Source of the DNA: Bacteroidales bacterium
GTDB taxonomy: Bacteria; Bacteroidota; Bacteroidia; Bacteroidales; FEN-979
Direction of reading: 5' to 3'
Length of the DNA stretch: 44,692 nt
Assembly: GCA_023229525.1 (NCBI GenBank)
Contig: JALNZC010000032.1
Span: 1 to 44,692, forward strand
Shown here: positions 33,601-44,692 of the stretch, piece after piece
How positions within the stretch are numbered: the stretch's first letter is position 1
How the letters are laid out: every line of letters begins with the position of its first letter
Position numbers and translations under genes: made by a program
Notes under the pieces: model-generated
The model's input: the letters and a program-made list of their open reading frames with translations, nothing else
The model's database searches: none
Told to the model about the DNA's origin: nothing

Positions 33601-34576
33601 ACTTTGGGGCGGGGTCACCGCACTGGATGTGCTTTTATATAAAAAACACATTGCCAATATAACCTTCCTGAGCGGTATCTTTCTTGCCTCCGGCGATGTA
33701 AATGCTTCAGGCGTACTTACAGCCGCAGATGTGCTACTGATTAAAAAGAGAATTGCTTTTGTGACGAATTCGTTTGTTGTAGGTGACTGGTTGTTCAACA
33801 ACAACCCTGTTGAGATCAACGGGGCCAATGTTACCCAGAACTTCAACGGATTGTGTTTTGGCGATGCCAATGGATCATACATACCCTCATCAAAAGGTTC
33901 TTCGGTGGCCGAACTGGTAAAGAACGTTTCCGGCTCCCTGACCATCAGATCTGCAGATGCACAAAGTGGTAAAATTACTTTACCCGTGTTTGCCTCTGAT
34001 TTAGAGAACCTTGGCTCCTTCCAATTTACTATAGTATATGATGCTTCAAAACTTACCTTTACCGGCGCCGATCATTGGTACAGCGGAATTGAGAATGTGG
34101 TGGTGGGAAATCCCCAGCCGGGTAAATTGACTTTCGTATGGGCTGCCGATGCAAATGGAATTTCGATCGCTGACGAAAAATTATGTGAACTTCATTTCAC
34201 TTCTTATTCATCGGAAGCTTCAGTAATCGCCTGGAGTGATTTTCCAACGACTCGCGAATTTGCCAGTTATGACGGCTCCTTTTTTATTCCGGTATATACA
34301 AATGGCGCACTTGGCCCGATAGCAGGTATCGGCATCCCTAACGACCATAGACTGTTGATCTATCCAAATCCTGCCCTGGATTTCGTTACAATTCGATCGG
34401 GTGACGTGATAAAGTCCGTTAAATTGTTCAACAATCTCGGCAAAGTGGTCTTTGATAAAAATCTGAATACCAGTGAAATAACGTTGGCTACGGAATCCTT
34501 TGGACCGGGATTATACCTGATCCAGGTTGATACGCAAACAGACCGTATCAGCCGTACTATTCTGATTGAGAAATGA
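30674..34576 (+). CDS. Modular secreted protein: beta-propeller, Fn3-like, CBM9-like, dockerin-like, cohesin-like modules with T9SS tail
   Basis: The 1300-residue protein has a signal peptide (1-20). A WD/PQQ-like propeller spans about 90-425, with repeated DGxxI and SADGS motifs. A carboxypeptidase-regulatory-like domain covers about 430-515, a fibronectin III-like domain 516-610, a CBM9-like sugar-binding domain about 615-815 (IIDGVISPGEWTDA, AYLKV), a second Fn3-like domain 822-912 and a second regulatory-like domain 914-975. A dockerin-like pair follows (GGVTALDVLLYKKHIA; GDVNASGVLTAADVLLIKKR), then a cohesin-like domain about 1080-1210, and a C-terminal type IX sorting domain (LLIYPNPALDFVTI ... 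GLYLIQVD). It should be exported through the outer membrane and held at or released from the cell surface. No catalytic domain is visible. Confidence 0.8.
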   Translation: MKKLYTLTVLLVFLALVVNAQNSTKQNQRITTDFEKGKVVEFSPVSVPVTEPLKTDFDGKGAVLNWTASDAASIANYVKTSSLNLKSACGWGLNDQRISVYNNTSNIPLWEKLCPINSWDEVIDMTEDGALTANGFDSAFTIYNTATGAVVWEQNTENCVKGIQITNDGQKIFVATFNIVSQNDSYLACYQVGQAIPLWSKAFVGNFTALNASKSGNRVIFCEYGGPVNKMYVFDGVTGNQLFETAFQNQNPPGISYDGKFIVNGDYSGFVFLYEFDEGSNTYNEKWHYRVNGSSAWVWGMNISADGSTIAVGTLVFLTSDYDGELYVFNNYSPVPLWVASGFKDAVVSVDLSADGSIIAAGSWGPLDNSRPDFMLYRKQSVTPYFSLNSPGSIFSVDLSADGKLCMAGGKAVHARAFGMGGRLYSITSDPGGGILNGHAYKSGTTEQKGVKVEVLGISNYFTYTNEESAYSLPYIPAGTYTVRYSAVGFIPQEITGVTILEGQTTVQDVTLLSTGDPPSNLVASKGSGLTVGLKWVAPATGTVVYYKVYRKLYEPDFYPETPLATVGPTELTYTDNSALPTIHYFYAVTAVLAGNLQSPYSNTDEGWISTGFIAPQLSSYVGTTPIIDGVISPGEWTDAFKVDISDFLGTRDNLPNPIGSVMAYLKVNPEKTSLYCAVENFNDLELKDHDEVALYVDDNNDGVFPPVGDDSEGNYWPVHYATGDLIRYRPLYNNGGVGTTIEIPNPQIHVSAASGHVVYEFVIPLGSDENWKINFNDQSKSGIFVFVLDDPSNFDGYWPYNTMNIFDPAQYGVITFGDEDLVPPPPVNLVLSNQPPSLDVILTWDQPDINDFDHFNIYSMFETGLWNLLAPTVGVEFFYTLPVTGMYSFYVTTVDHTGHESVPSEIVSIGGGIGFNLAGTITYANSVQTPLSGVVVALKNASGNVIATTTTNASGGYTFNGLQNGNYTLAPSTAKLWGGVTALDVLLYKKHIANITFLSGIFLASGDVNASGVLTAADVLLIKKRIAFVTNSFVVGDWLFNNNPVEINGANVTQNFNGLCFGDANGSYIPSSKGSSVAELVKNVSGSLTIRSADAQSGKITLPVFASDLENLGSFQFTIVYDASKLTFTGADHWYSGIENVVVGNPQPGKLTFVWAADANGISIADEKLCELHFTSYSSEASVIAWSDFPTTREFASYDGSFFIPVYTNGALGPIAGIGIPNDHRLLIYPNPALDFVTIRSGDVIKSVKLFNNLGKVVFDKNLNTSEITLATESFGPGLYLIQVDTQTDRISRTILIEK

Positions 34577-34799
34577 TCGGGTAACCGGTTTTCTATACAT
34601 AAACAATAGTGACGGGATCTTTAATCACCTCAGGGTAAATTCACCGCCCCTTGGGGCGGAATTCGGGTCCAGAACTTGCCATGGGGTTCATACCAATTGA
34701 TTGAAAATCACCTTCAACAAGTATATGCCGGACATTTTTACCTCGAGGAATCGTTATTTCGGCGGGAATAATGTCTTGGATATTAATGAAGGGAATGGT
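34577..34799. other. Intergenic region with one GC-rich palindrome
   Basis: No gene is seen between the convergent exoprotein and membrane-protein genes. The sole feature is CCGCCCC (34644-34650) with GGGGCGG (34653-34659), flanked by near-complementary AATT-rich arms. Its GC-rich palindromic style is like the elements inside the bcr operon. Without a T-tract its role as a terminator is doubtful. Confidence 0.5.
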
Positions 34800-36404
34800 T
34801 TAAGGTCTTTTATGGTATAAACTGCAGTATTCAGAGGAATAAACACATATAAATTCTTCCTGGAGTATGCGGTGCAAGGTGGTAAAAAAACCATCTTTAT
34901 TCGGGTCGTAATTTCCGACCACAAAAACGTAATTTAACTCCAGCGAAGGCCGGCCTTTGGTTTCCTCGAAATTGATATAAGCGTCGGGATTGGATGGTGA
35001 ACCCAGAAAATAATTGGGTTTGGCTTCTCTATTCCAGATCACCGGGAAATAACCGGTAATACATTCGTAATTATAGACCAGTAAAACGGGTTTGTCCACG
35101 CCAATGTAATCGACAAAATGGCCGGTAAACCAGTTATCCATAACATATATGGGCAAGACAAGACTGTTCGGGGTAATTTTCTCTGCAGCCTTGTTACAGG
35201 ATGATGCCATTTTCCCTAGATCCCTGACGATCGGAGCATAATAATCGACGAGGCGAATATTCACATATAATCCAACAATTACAGCAATTATTCCTATCCA
35301 CGGCGAAGTACGGAACGTGGATATCCAGAGGATGATCAGCAGAAAAAAAATAAATCCCAGTCGCAGGTTGGTATAGCTGGCGGTTCCATATGCATCGGGC
35401 AATGTAAAATAGAGAACAAGGATGATCGCAGAGGAAAGCAGAAGCCACCACCCATTCAAGGCTGGAATTGGTATCGTGGTCTTACTAATTTGTGATCTGA
35501 TCAACCGAACAACGAAAAAAGTAAATCCGGTGACGAGCAATCCCACCAGCAGAAAAAATAAAACGATGGTAATTTTTCCCTCAAGTATTGTATTGAAAGA
35601 GATCAACGGACGCACCGTGACTAAGTATTTGAGCAATTCTTCGCGGGCAATATAAGATATCTGGCGCGTTCCCGGCCTTGTGTAAAAAAAGTATACAAAG
35701 AGAATCAGAGGGACCAGGGCAGAGGTCGTAATAGCGTAGACCTGAATTAAAAAGTTCCTGAAAATCATTTTTGTATCGCCTGACCTGCATATTACCGCAG
35801 CTGCTGTCCGCACCACGATTCGTATGGCGATGATGATCAGCAAGACACCGAAAATAACGATATGGGAAAAATAGGTTACTGCAACAAGTGACGTAAGGAT
35901 CAGGATTTTCTTAAAGTTCCATGGACTATCTTCCTTAAGAAGCCAATAATTCAGAGCAATCAGAAAAAACACGATCGCGATACAAAAATTGAAAAATCCG
36001 AAAAACATGAACATGGAATGGGTGAATGGGAAAATCAGATAGCTGTATAAAATGTTTTTAGGTGCGATGGTGTGCATCAAACTGCGAAAAGCAAATGGAA
36101 TACCGCCAAGTAGAAAGATCATCAAAATTTTTTCAGCAAGAAAAGCAGGAAGCACCAGCTTTAGTATGGAAATGATGAAATGAGAGGTCCAGTTGGGCAC
36201 TGGTTCGGGGTTCAGCATGAAAAACTGTTGAAACAATTTGTTGTTATAGAATACCAATTGGTTGATGATATTTGTATTACTCAGGTGAGAAGCTCCATCG
36301 AGACTGGGGAAAAATTTCGTAGTCAACAGGGGTATCATACCGGCAATGGTGACGAAAGTGAATATCCACCATTCGGCGCGTTGCCACTTTTCTGAATTCA
36401 GCAT
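34800..36404 (-). CDS. Polytopic membrane protein, possibly a GT-C-type glycosyltransferase
   Basis: This 534-residue inner-membrane protein has about ten or eleven hydrophobic helices spread through residues 10-400, then a soluble C-terminal domain of about 130 residues. The first large loop contains FPSLDGASHLSN, where acidic-plus-polar motifs sit in GT-C enzymes using lipid-linked sugars. That resemblance is loose. The tail has YVFVVGNYDP and CVYSSEYCSLY, consistent with an extracytosolic domain. It is last in the minus-strand series after the TPR gene, about 70 bases apart. I do not assign a function. Confidence 0.55.
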   Translation of the reverse strand: MLNSEKWQRAEWWIFTFVTIAGMIPLLTTKFFPSLDGASHLSNTNIINQLVFYNNKLFQQFFMLNPEPVPNWTSHFIISILKLVLPAFLAEKILMIFLLGGIPFAFRSLMHTIAPKNILYSYLIFPFTHSMFMFFGFFNFCIAIVFFLIALNYWLLKEDSPWNFKKILILTSLVAVTYFSHIVIFGVLLIIIAIRIVVRTAAAVICRSGDTKMIFRNFLIQVYAITTSALVPLILFVYFFYTRPGTRQISYIAREELLKYLVTVRPLISFNTILEGKITIVLFFLLVGLLVTGFTFFVVRLIRSQISKTTIPIPALNGWWLLLSSAIILVLYFTLPDAYGTASYTNLRLGFIFFLLIILWISTFRTSPWIGIIAVIVGLYVNIRLVDYYAPIVRDLGKMASSCNKAAEKITPNSLVLPIYVMDNWFTGHFVDYIGVDKPVLLVYNYECITGYFPVIWNREAKPNYFLGSPSNPDAYINFEETKGRPSLELNYVFVVGNYDPNKDGFFTTLHRILQEEFICVYSSEYCSLYHKRP

Positions 36405-36472
36405 TATTTTCTGTTTAAATTCAACAAACCGGGATAAGAAAATGGGAATTATAATGGGATAGCATTATTTTT

Positions 36473-38626
36473 TCACGGTTCGACCTGGTATAGAAGGAAA
36501 TCCCTGATAAGTGGAATATCATCCGGGGAGATGCCGTTTTTGATCAGGAATGGTACATCTTCTTTGAAAGCGTTGACCAGGGCTTCAAAACCAGGCGCTT
36601 TTGACGAAAAAGATTGCCGGTAGAAATCCAATGCCGGTTTTCTTTCTCCCAGGCACATCTTGACATGGGCCGCATTCATCAGGTCGTATGCCGAAGCCGG
36701 TGACGATTCCCGGAGAAGGGTATTATAGTTCTCGTCGGCATGATCCAGTTTCCCCAGAACAAACTGACAGTATGCTATGGGACGGAGTAATTTTATGCTG
36801 TTGGGATCGAAAAACCGGAGTTTCGTGTAAACTGCAAGCGCTTCTTCGTAATCTTTCAGGTTCAGGTAACATTGTGCAACCTGGTTTTGCAGGGTAATAT
36901 CTTCGGGCGCCAGATTGGACGCTTCTTTGAAATAGCTCAACGCTTGATGATAATCCTTCATCTTGAGGTTACACCAACCCAGTTTTTTAAGTAACCACAA
37001 ACGGTTTGTGTCAAAAAGTTCTGCTTTTTTATAATATTCCACGGCCTTTTCAAACTGTTCTGTTTTTTGATAGCAATATCCGATTTTTTCAAAAAATTCG
37101 CCCTGTGGACCGTTTTTTTCAAGCAGGTAAAGGTAAATTTCAATGGCATCCTGGAAATAATCTTTATCAAAAAAGAATGATGCAATTCGTTCAGTAAAAC
37201 CGGATCGTTCAAAAATTAATTTATAAAAATCAAGATCCGGGAGCCGGATTTTCCAGTTAAAAACATCATTGAATTCCTGACGTGTCGGAAATAATTTAAA
37301 GAACCGGTATAGATCCTGGATATATTGAACGTAAACGGCATTTGAGGTAAGTGATTGATCAAGGACTTGTTCTTCGGAAGCCATCTCTTTCATCTGGGCG
37401 AATTCGGCTTCGAAATTGGTCACGATCATGGAACGCTGCTGAGCAGGAATTGCCTGGAAGTTAAAGGCAAATGAATATTTATCGGAATTGCAGATATAAA
37501 ATGCTTTTTCAAGACTTTCAAGCAGGCGGATATTAATCTCTTCCGAATCGGAGAACGAAGAACTGATGTCCGGATGATCCCTGTGAAAAGGGATAAACCA
37601 ATTGCTCATGCTGTTAAAAAAATCGAAACGCTTCAGCAATTTGAAAGTACTCATGAATACGTCGCCTCCTTCCATCTGCATTCTGGAGAACTTTTCAATC
37701 TTTTCAAACAGACCGGGAACCTCTTCAATCATATCTTTCCAACCCGGGTTTTTACCCTCCATATCTTCATCCTCCGTCTGATCCCCAAGCTGAAGTTTAT
37801 CTTCAATTTTAGGCATCATTTTTCTCATTTCCGGGAGGACTTCCGTTTCAAATTCGTGGGTGATTTTATCGGTTTCTCTAGCCATCAGATGCTGAAACAA
37901 CACCATTTCCAGTTCCGGAGCAATGGCTTCATCTCCGTGGAGGCTTTTCAACTTCTCGATCAGCTCAGGGTAAAACTTTATCCGGTGGTCATAAACAAGC
38001 AACGAAAGGATCACACCGGTTAATGCCCGTTGATATACCTGATTTTCGCGGTACTCGATAAATTCAAGAAGAAGATTGAATTTATTGATATCAAAATGAT
38101 TCAGTAAACTGAGCGTCAGAGCGCTGACGACGAGACATTTTTCATACCAGGGAATTGATTCTGAAATGTTAATTCTGTGAATCGAAAGGATAGAGTCGTC
38201 GTTTAATTTTTCAGTTAACCATATCAGTTTAAATTTCACTTCGATTGGGTGACCGGATATTTCCTCCTTATCAAAAGCGCTGATTTGCAAGTCATCACCC
38301 AGATTAGCACGCAACGTGGCCTTTTCCGCTTTCATGAAAGGAAGTTCCGGTTCAATCTGGATCTGGCGCATTTCATCGGTTATCCGGAGCATAGAAGCAC
38401 AGAGTCCATCGAGAATGGTTTTCTGCTGAACATCCTTATAACCATCAAAAGAATAACGGAGTAAGGTTTTATAATTATCGTTCAGTGTTTCAAGCTGATA
38501 AAAATAATCCGATTTTGAAATATAGCGGATACGGCGGGCAAGATCATCCAGCACCGCTTTAAGTTCAAGCTTATAGATTTTCTGATAGAGCGATGAATAT
38601 TGCTGGTCAATTTCTTTGCGGGTCAT
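36473..38626 (-). CDS. Tetratricopeptide repeat protein
   Basis: This 717-residue soluble protein has no signal peptide or membrane segment. The first 480 residues are helical and charged, with no family I can name. Residues about 490-675 are five or so TPR units, e.g. FEKIGYCYQKTEQFEKAVEYYKKAE and LKKLGWCNLKMKDYHQALSYFKEA when split into their helices. It probably acts as a scaffold for a protein complex. A 9-base tandem repeat lies six bases upstream of its ATG. It follows the porin gene by 71 bases. Confidence 0.8.
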   Translation of the reverse strand: MTRKEIDQQYSSLYQKIYKLELKAVLDDLARRIRYISKSDYFYQLETLNDNYKTLLRYSFDGYKDVQQKTILDGLCASMLRITDEMRQIQIEPELPFMKAEKATLRANLGDDLQISAFDKEEISGHPIEVKFKLIWLTEKLNDDSILSIHRINISESIPWYEKCLVVSALTLSLLNHFDINKFNLLLEFIEYRENQVYQRALTGVILSLLVYDHRIKFYPELIEKLKSLHGDEAIAPELEMVLFQHLMARETDKITHEFETEVLPEMRKMMPKIEDKLQLGDQTEDEDMEGKNPGWKDMIEEVPGLFEKIEKFSRMQMEGGDVFMSTFKLLKRFDFFNSMSNWFIPFHRDHPDISSSFSDSEEINIRLLESLEKAFYICNSDKYSFAFNFQAIPAQQRSMIVTNFEAEFAQMKEMASEEQVLDQSLTSNAVYVQYIQDLYRFFKLFPTRQEFNDVFNWKIRLPDLDFYKLIFERSGFTERIASFFFDKDYFQDAIEIYLYLLEKNGPQGEFFEKIGYCYQKTEQFEKAVEYYKKAELFDTNRLWLLKKLGWCNLKMKDYHQALSYFKEASNLAPEDITLQNQVAQCYLNLKDYEEALAVYTKLRFFDPNSIKLLRPIAYCQFVLGKLDHADENYNTLLRESSPASAYDLMNAAHVKMCLGERKPALDFYRQSFSSKAPGFEALVNAFKEDVPFLIKNGISPDDIPLIRDFLLYQVEP

Positions 38627-38632
38627 ATTTAG

Positions 38633-38668
38633 TTTGCTGGGTTTGCTGGGTTTGCTGGGTTTGCTGGG
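38633..38668. repeat. Tandem repeat, 4 x TTTGCTGGG
   Basis: Four perfect 9-base units plus a partial TTTG fill most of the gap between the porin stop (38698) and the TPR ATG (38626), ending six bases from the start codon. It could vary in copy number between cells. Confidence 0.92.
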
Positions 38669-38697
38669 TTTGTATTGTTATGTCACAAAGATACCAA

Positions 38698-39867
38698 TTA
38701 AAACCGCACCCCGGTCGTAAAGGTCAGGGCCTGGAAAATATCGCTGGTGTTGCCGTAAAAGACCAGATTTTTCCGGTTTGCAGCCAGATGCCGGTATGCT
38801 ACCCGGATATATCCGAATTTCACCGGTCTGTATTCAAATCCGGCAGTGAAACCGTTCATCATTAAGCCACGCAGTTGATTGTTAAAAATATAGAAGCCGG
38901 ATAAAAATCCATCGGGGTCGTTAAAAAATTCATACCTGGCGGTGATTGCAAAATGATTTAGAAACTTGTAATTCGCCTGGATAAATCCCGAAAACATGGT
39001 CGCTGTTTTATTGGTATCGGGTGGTAACTCCGAGTTGGTTTGTAAAGCGAAATCCAATTGTCCGACAAAAGTCAGGGGTTTAACGGGATTATAGGAAACG
39101 ATAAAGTTATTGTAGAGGATATTGTTGTTGATGTCGGCATCAATGAGGGCCTGGTTGCCAAAGAAATTATTGTATGTCACAGAGAGATTGGAAAGCGGAT
39201 TATAATTCAAAAAGATAACACCGGCCATGTGGGTGTTTTTTGCATAGGCAAGTGAGTAAGGATTCCCGAACATGAGCCCACCGTTCAATTTATCGGAAAA
39301 GGCAAAGGATAATTTACACCCGAGGAGATTGCCCGGTTCAAAATAGCCTCCGGTAGTTACGGTGCTGAGTTGGTTTAGGACTGCCCAGGAGGATTCGTAC
39401 CCTATCGGATTTAAGAAGTAGCCGAAATCGATCCACATTTTTTTCATCAGCCGAAATCCAAAATTAGCCTGCCGGAGGTTTTTAATAAATTGCGCATCCG
39501 GTGAGGCCAGCAGGTTTGGGGCATCACCATACTGGAGTACCAGTTTCCCCCTTATTTGTTCAGCATTGTAATAAATTTCAATGGCCGCGTGATTCATCCT
39601 GATCTGGTCCTGAACCGGACAATTACTTGAGAATGGAATGATGTTGCTGGTATCATTTCTGTTCCCAAGGGTGAAATTGTAGTAGGTGTCGATGTAAAAC
39701 CCGAAACTGAAATTTTTTAACCGGTGAAAGATCTGGTTTTTAACCTGATCGGTTACAGTATCGGCCTGATTTTGTGCATTCAAAGATTGAATCGAAAGAA
39801 AAATCAGGATAGAAACTACCCACATTAATACTTTCTGGGCATGTCCGGGTGTCTCTGACTTTTCCAT
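38698..39867 (-). CDS. Outer membrane porin, BBP2 (beta-barrel porin-2) type
   Basis: The 389-residue protein has a signal peptide (VLMWVVSILIFLSIQSLNAQ) and then strand-rich sequence. FSFGFYIDTYYNF, IYYNAEQIRGKLVLQYG and a terminal phenylalanine (TTGVRF) are typical of barrels inserted in the outer membrane. The pattern, with a paired DTYYNF start, matches BBP2-type porins. The frame extends to 39993, but that would overlap the outer-membrane-factor gene by 110 bases, so I start at ATG 39865-39867, 16 bases after that gene ends. Substrate is unknown. Confidence 0.78.
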   Translation of the reverse strand: MEKSETPGHAQKVLMWVVSILIFLSIQSLNAQNQADTVTDQVKNQIFHRLKNFSFGFYIDTYYNFTLGNRNDTSNIIPFSSNCPVQDQIRMNHAAIEIYYNAEQIRGKLVLQYGDAPNLLASPDAQFIKNLRQANFGFRLMKKMWIDFGYFLNPIGYESSWAVLNQLSTVTTGGYFEPGNLLGCKLSFAFSDKLNGGLMFGNPYSLAYAKNTHMAGVIFLNYNPLSNLSVTYNNFFGNQALIDADINNNILYNNFIVSYNPVKPLTFVGQLDFALQTNSELPPDTNKTATMFSGFIQANYKFLNHFAITARYEFFNDPDGFLSGFYIFNNQLRGLMMNGFTAGFEYRPVKFGYIRVAYRHLAANRKNLVFYGNTSDIFQALTFTTGVRF

Positions 39868-39883
39868 GGTGAAATAAATTGGG

Positions 39884-41260
39884 TTATTTCCATCCACCTC
39901 CGAGGGCGCTGTACAAGGTAATAATAGCAGTAAGCTCATTAATCTGTGCTTGGGAAAGGTTGATTTGAGAGCTGAAAAGCAGGGATTGTGCATTGATTAC
40001 GTCGAGGTAGCTGGCATATCCCGCATTATACAGCTGGTCAGAAAGTTCGAATGAAGTTTGGGCAGCATTGACGGTGACCTGCTGACTTTGAACTATTTCC
40101 TGTTGTTTTTTTACCTCGAGCAATGCATTGGAAACCTCTTTCAGCGAAGTGTTGATGGTTTGCAGGTAGGTGTAAAGCATCTGTTCCTTCTGGGCTTTTG
40201 CTTTTTTAACACCGGCACGTAGTTGCCCGCCTCCAAAAATGGGAGCGACCAGGTTACCAACAGCATTATATATCATTGTTGTGGGGTTAAATACAGCGCC
40301 TATGTCGCCGGATAAGTTCAATGAGGGCAACATCATCGCACGGGCAACACCGATGTTGGCGTTGGCTGCCACAAGTGTTTGTTCAGCCATGATGATGTCG
40401 GGCCGGCGGACAATGAGCTGAGAAGGAATGCCCGGAGTTTTGATTTCGGGGATATTGATCTGATCAAGCATCGGTCTGCCTCTTTTGATGACATGAGGAG
40501 CATCACCCAGCAGGGTGCTGAGATAGTTTTCTTTCTCGCCGATCTGCATATCCAGTTTCGGAACTTCGGTACGTGCTAAAGCCAGTTCTGCTTCGGCCTG
40601 AGCAACAACAAGCCCGGATGCGGTCCCGGCAATCATCTTGGCTTTTACCAAAGCCAGCGATTTTTCACGGATGATGATATTGTCGCGAACAATCTTCAAT
40701 TCATTATCGAATTCAAGCAGGTCAAAATAGTTTGACACAATCTCATATATCAGGGTGATTCGAACGGATTGCTGATAGGCTATTTGTCCGAAAAGGTTAG
40801 CCCTTGCAGCTTCTTTCGAACGACGCAGCTTACCCCAAAGGTCGATTTCCCAAGTCAATCCGGCCGTAGCTTGCCACGAACTGTATTCGGCAATTCCCGC
40901 CGTGGCTAATGGCTGCCGGTTCCACCCGCCCGATGCACTTGCATTTACCTGAGGAGATTGTTGTCCCCGTGCAATTTTGAAATTTGCACGAGCCTCTTCG
41001 ATACGTGCAAAGGCGGTTCGGATATCATAGTTCTTTTCCAACCCGGTTTTGACGAGTTGTTGCAGGACAGTGTCTTTGAACAACCTGATCCATTCGACAT
41101 TGGCTATACAGTTGGTATCTGCGTTTTGTGCAAAGCGGTAGAGACTGTCCATTTTCATGACCGGACGTTGATAATTCGGACCGACTTTACAACTATTCAG
41201 GAGGGTTATGAGACCGGGAATAATGAACAGGATAATGTATTTTGTATTTTTCCGAACCAT
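39884..41260 (-). CDS. RND efflux outer membrane factor, TolC/OprM-like lipoprotein
   Basis: This 458-residue protein has a lipobox-like end to its signal peptide, ITLLNSCKVGPNYQRP (cysteine at about 24), and the two long coiled-coil helical repeats of outer membrane factors. NVNASASGGWNR-like and AQAQINELTAI-like segments mark the repeats. It forms a trimeric channel that completes the pump encoded just upstream at 41373-44504. The adaptor gene is not in the window and probably lies to the right of 44692, the usual adaptor-pump-channel order. Confidence 0.9.
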   Translation of the reverse strand: MVRKNTKYIILFIIPGLITLLNSCKVGPNYQRPVMKMDSLYRFAQNADTNCIANVEWIRLFKDTVLQQLVKTGLEKNYDIRTAFARIEEARANFKIARGQQSPQVNASASGGWNRQPLATAGIAEYSSWQATAGLTWEIDLWGKLRRSKEAARANLFGQIAYQQSVRITLIYEIVSNYFDLLEFDNELKIVRDNIIIREKSLALVKAKMIAGTASGLVVAQAEAELALARTEVPKLDMQIGEKENYLSTLLGDAPHVIKRGRPMLDQINIPEIKTPGIPSQLIVRRPDIIMAEQTLVAANANIGVARAMMLPSLNLSGDIGAVFNPTTMIYNAVGNLVAPIFGGGQLRAGVKKAKAQKEQMLYTYLQTINTSLKEVSNALLEVKKQQEIVQSQQVTVNAAQTSFELSDQLYNAGYASYLDVINAQSLLFSSQINLSQAQINELTAIITLYSALGGGWK

Positions 41261-41372
41261 TTAGTTTATGATTTACGATTTTCGATTGAAAAATTTCCAG
41301 TTGCAGATTTTAATTTTCGTTGAATGCTCACTTTATGTCTATCAGAGGTAATTGTAAATGCCCGGTTTTTAA

Positions 41373-44504
<3,132 letters not shown>

Positions 44505-44569
44505 GTTTCTTTAATTAGGAATTAAGAATTATAAATTAAAAATTATCATATAACCGTTTACTTTCAATT

Positions 44570-44692
44570 TCACCATTTCACCATCTCACCATCTCACCAT
44601 TTCACCATCTCACCATCTCACCATTTCACCATCTCACCATCTCACCATTTCACCATCTCACCATCTCACTATTTCACCATCTCACCATTTCA
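44570..44692. repeat. 8-base tandem repeat array at the right edge
   Basis: Fifteen consecutive units of TCACCATY plus a partial unit run to the window edge, so the true length is unknown. The last base of the unit alternates in a T-C-C pattern that repeats every 24 bases, with one variant unit TCACTATT (13th). It lies 65 bases upstream of the efflux pump ATG, presumably between it and an adaptor gene. Confidence 0.95.

Noticed and set aside
39868..39993. Earlier start for the porin at 39993
   Set aside because: It would overlap the outer-membrane-factor gene by about 110 bases, and the signal peptide begins after ATG 39867.
44570..44692. CRISPR array
   Set aside because: The units are 8-base and directly adjacent, with no spacers and no cas genes.

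Overview
The window looks like chromosome from an uncultured, anaerobic member of the Bacteroidota. The clues are a C-terminal type IX secretion signal on a 1300-residue exoprotein, a DUF5777-type beta-barrel, promoters of the TAnnTTTG type, and general gene style. No species can be named from the sequence alone.

Layout. The left edge (1-360) holds the tail of a ZIP-type metal transporter, tRNA-Leu(GAG) and a bidirectional terminator. From 24373 down to 460 runs one collinear minus-strand block of 18 genes with short gaps (12-113 bases), almost certainly one operon. In transcription order it reads bcrC-bcrB-bcrA-bcrD (ATP-dependent class I benzoyl-CoA reductase), an ADP-forming acyl-CoA synthetase, a ketopantoate-reductase-like enzyme, had, oah (bamA) and dch (the three steps after ring reduction), a second BcrB/HgdB-like protein with its own activating ATPase, a thiolase, a hydroxyacyl-CoA dehydrogenase/hydratase fusion, a glutaryl-CoA dehydrogenase, a two-gene molybdenum hydroxylase of 4-hydroxybenzoyl-CoA reductase type, a short-chain dehydrogenase and a second thiolase.

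Together these could take benzoyl-CoA (and perhaps 4-hydroxybenzoyl-CoA) through the dienoyl-CoA, the 6-hydroxy- and 6-oxo-cyclohexenoyl-CoA, 3-hydroxypimeloyl-CoA, glutaryl-CoA and crotonyl-CoA to three acetyl-CoA and CO2. The acyl-CoA synthetase could recover ATP as acetate is made, or could activate an aromatic acid. No AMP-forming benzoate-CoA ligase, ferredoxin, ferredoxin reductase or ETF lies in the window. A complete class I pathway in this phylum is the main discovery candidate, and the extra single-subunit dehydratase-like pair inside it is the most open question.

From 24374 to 26149 there is a 477-base intergenic region, an AT-rich secreted protein of unknown function, and an attC-like hairpin. 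Gene plus hairpin resemble a lone integron cassette. Then come rhlE, a Cu/Zn superoxide dismutase, a shared terminator, a small cytochrome c, a DUF5777 barrel with a haem-binding lipoprotein, and tRNA-Leu(CAG). The 1300-residue modular exoprotein (30674-34576) combines a beta-propeller, Fn3-like and CBM9-like modules, dockerin-like and cohesin-like modules and a T9SS tail. The right end is a minus-strand run: RND efflux pump, TolC-like outer membrane factor, porin, TPR protein and a polytopic membrane protein. The window ends in an 8-base tandem repeat array.

Two kinds of small repeat recur between genes: GC-rich palindromes inside the bcr operon, and 7-9-base tandem repeats just upstream of four start codons.
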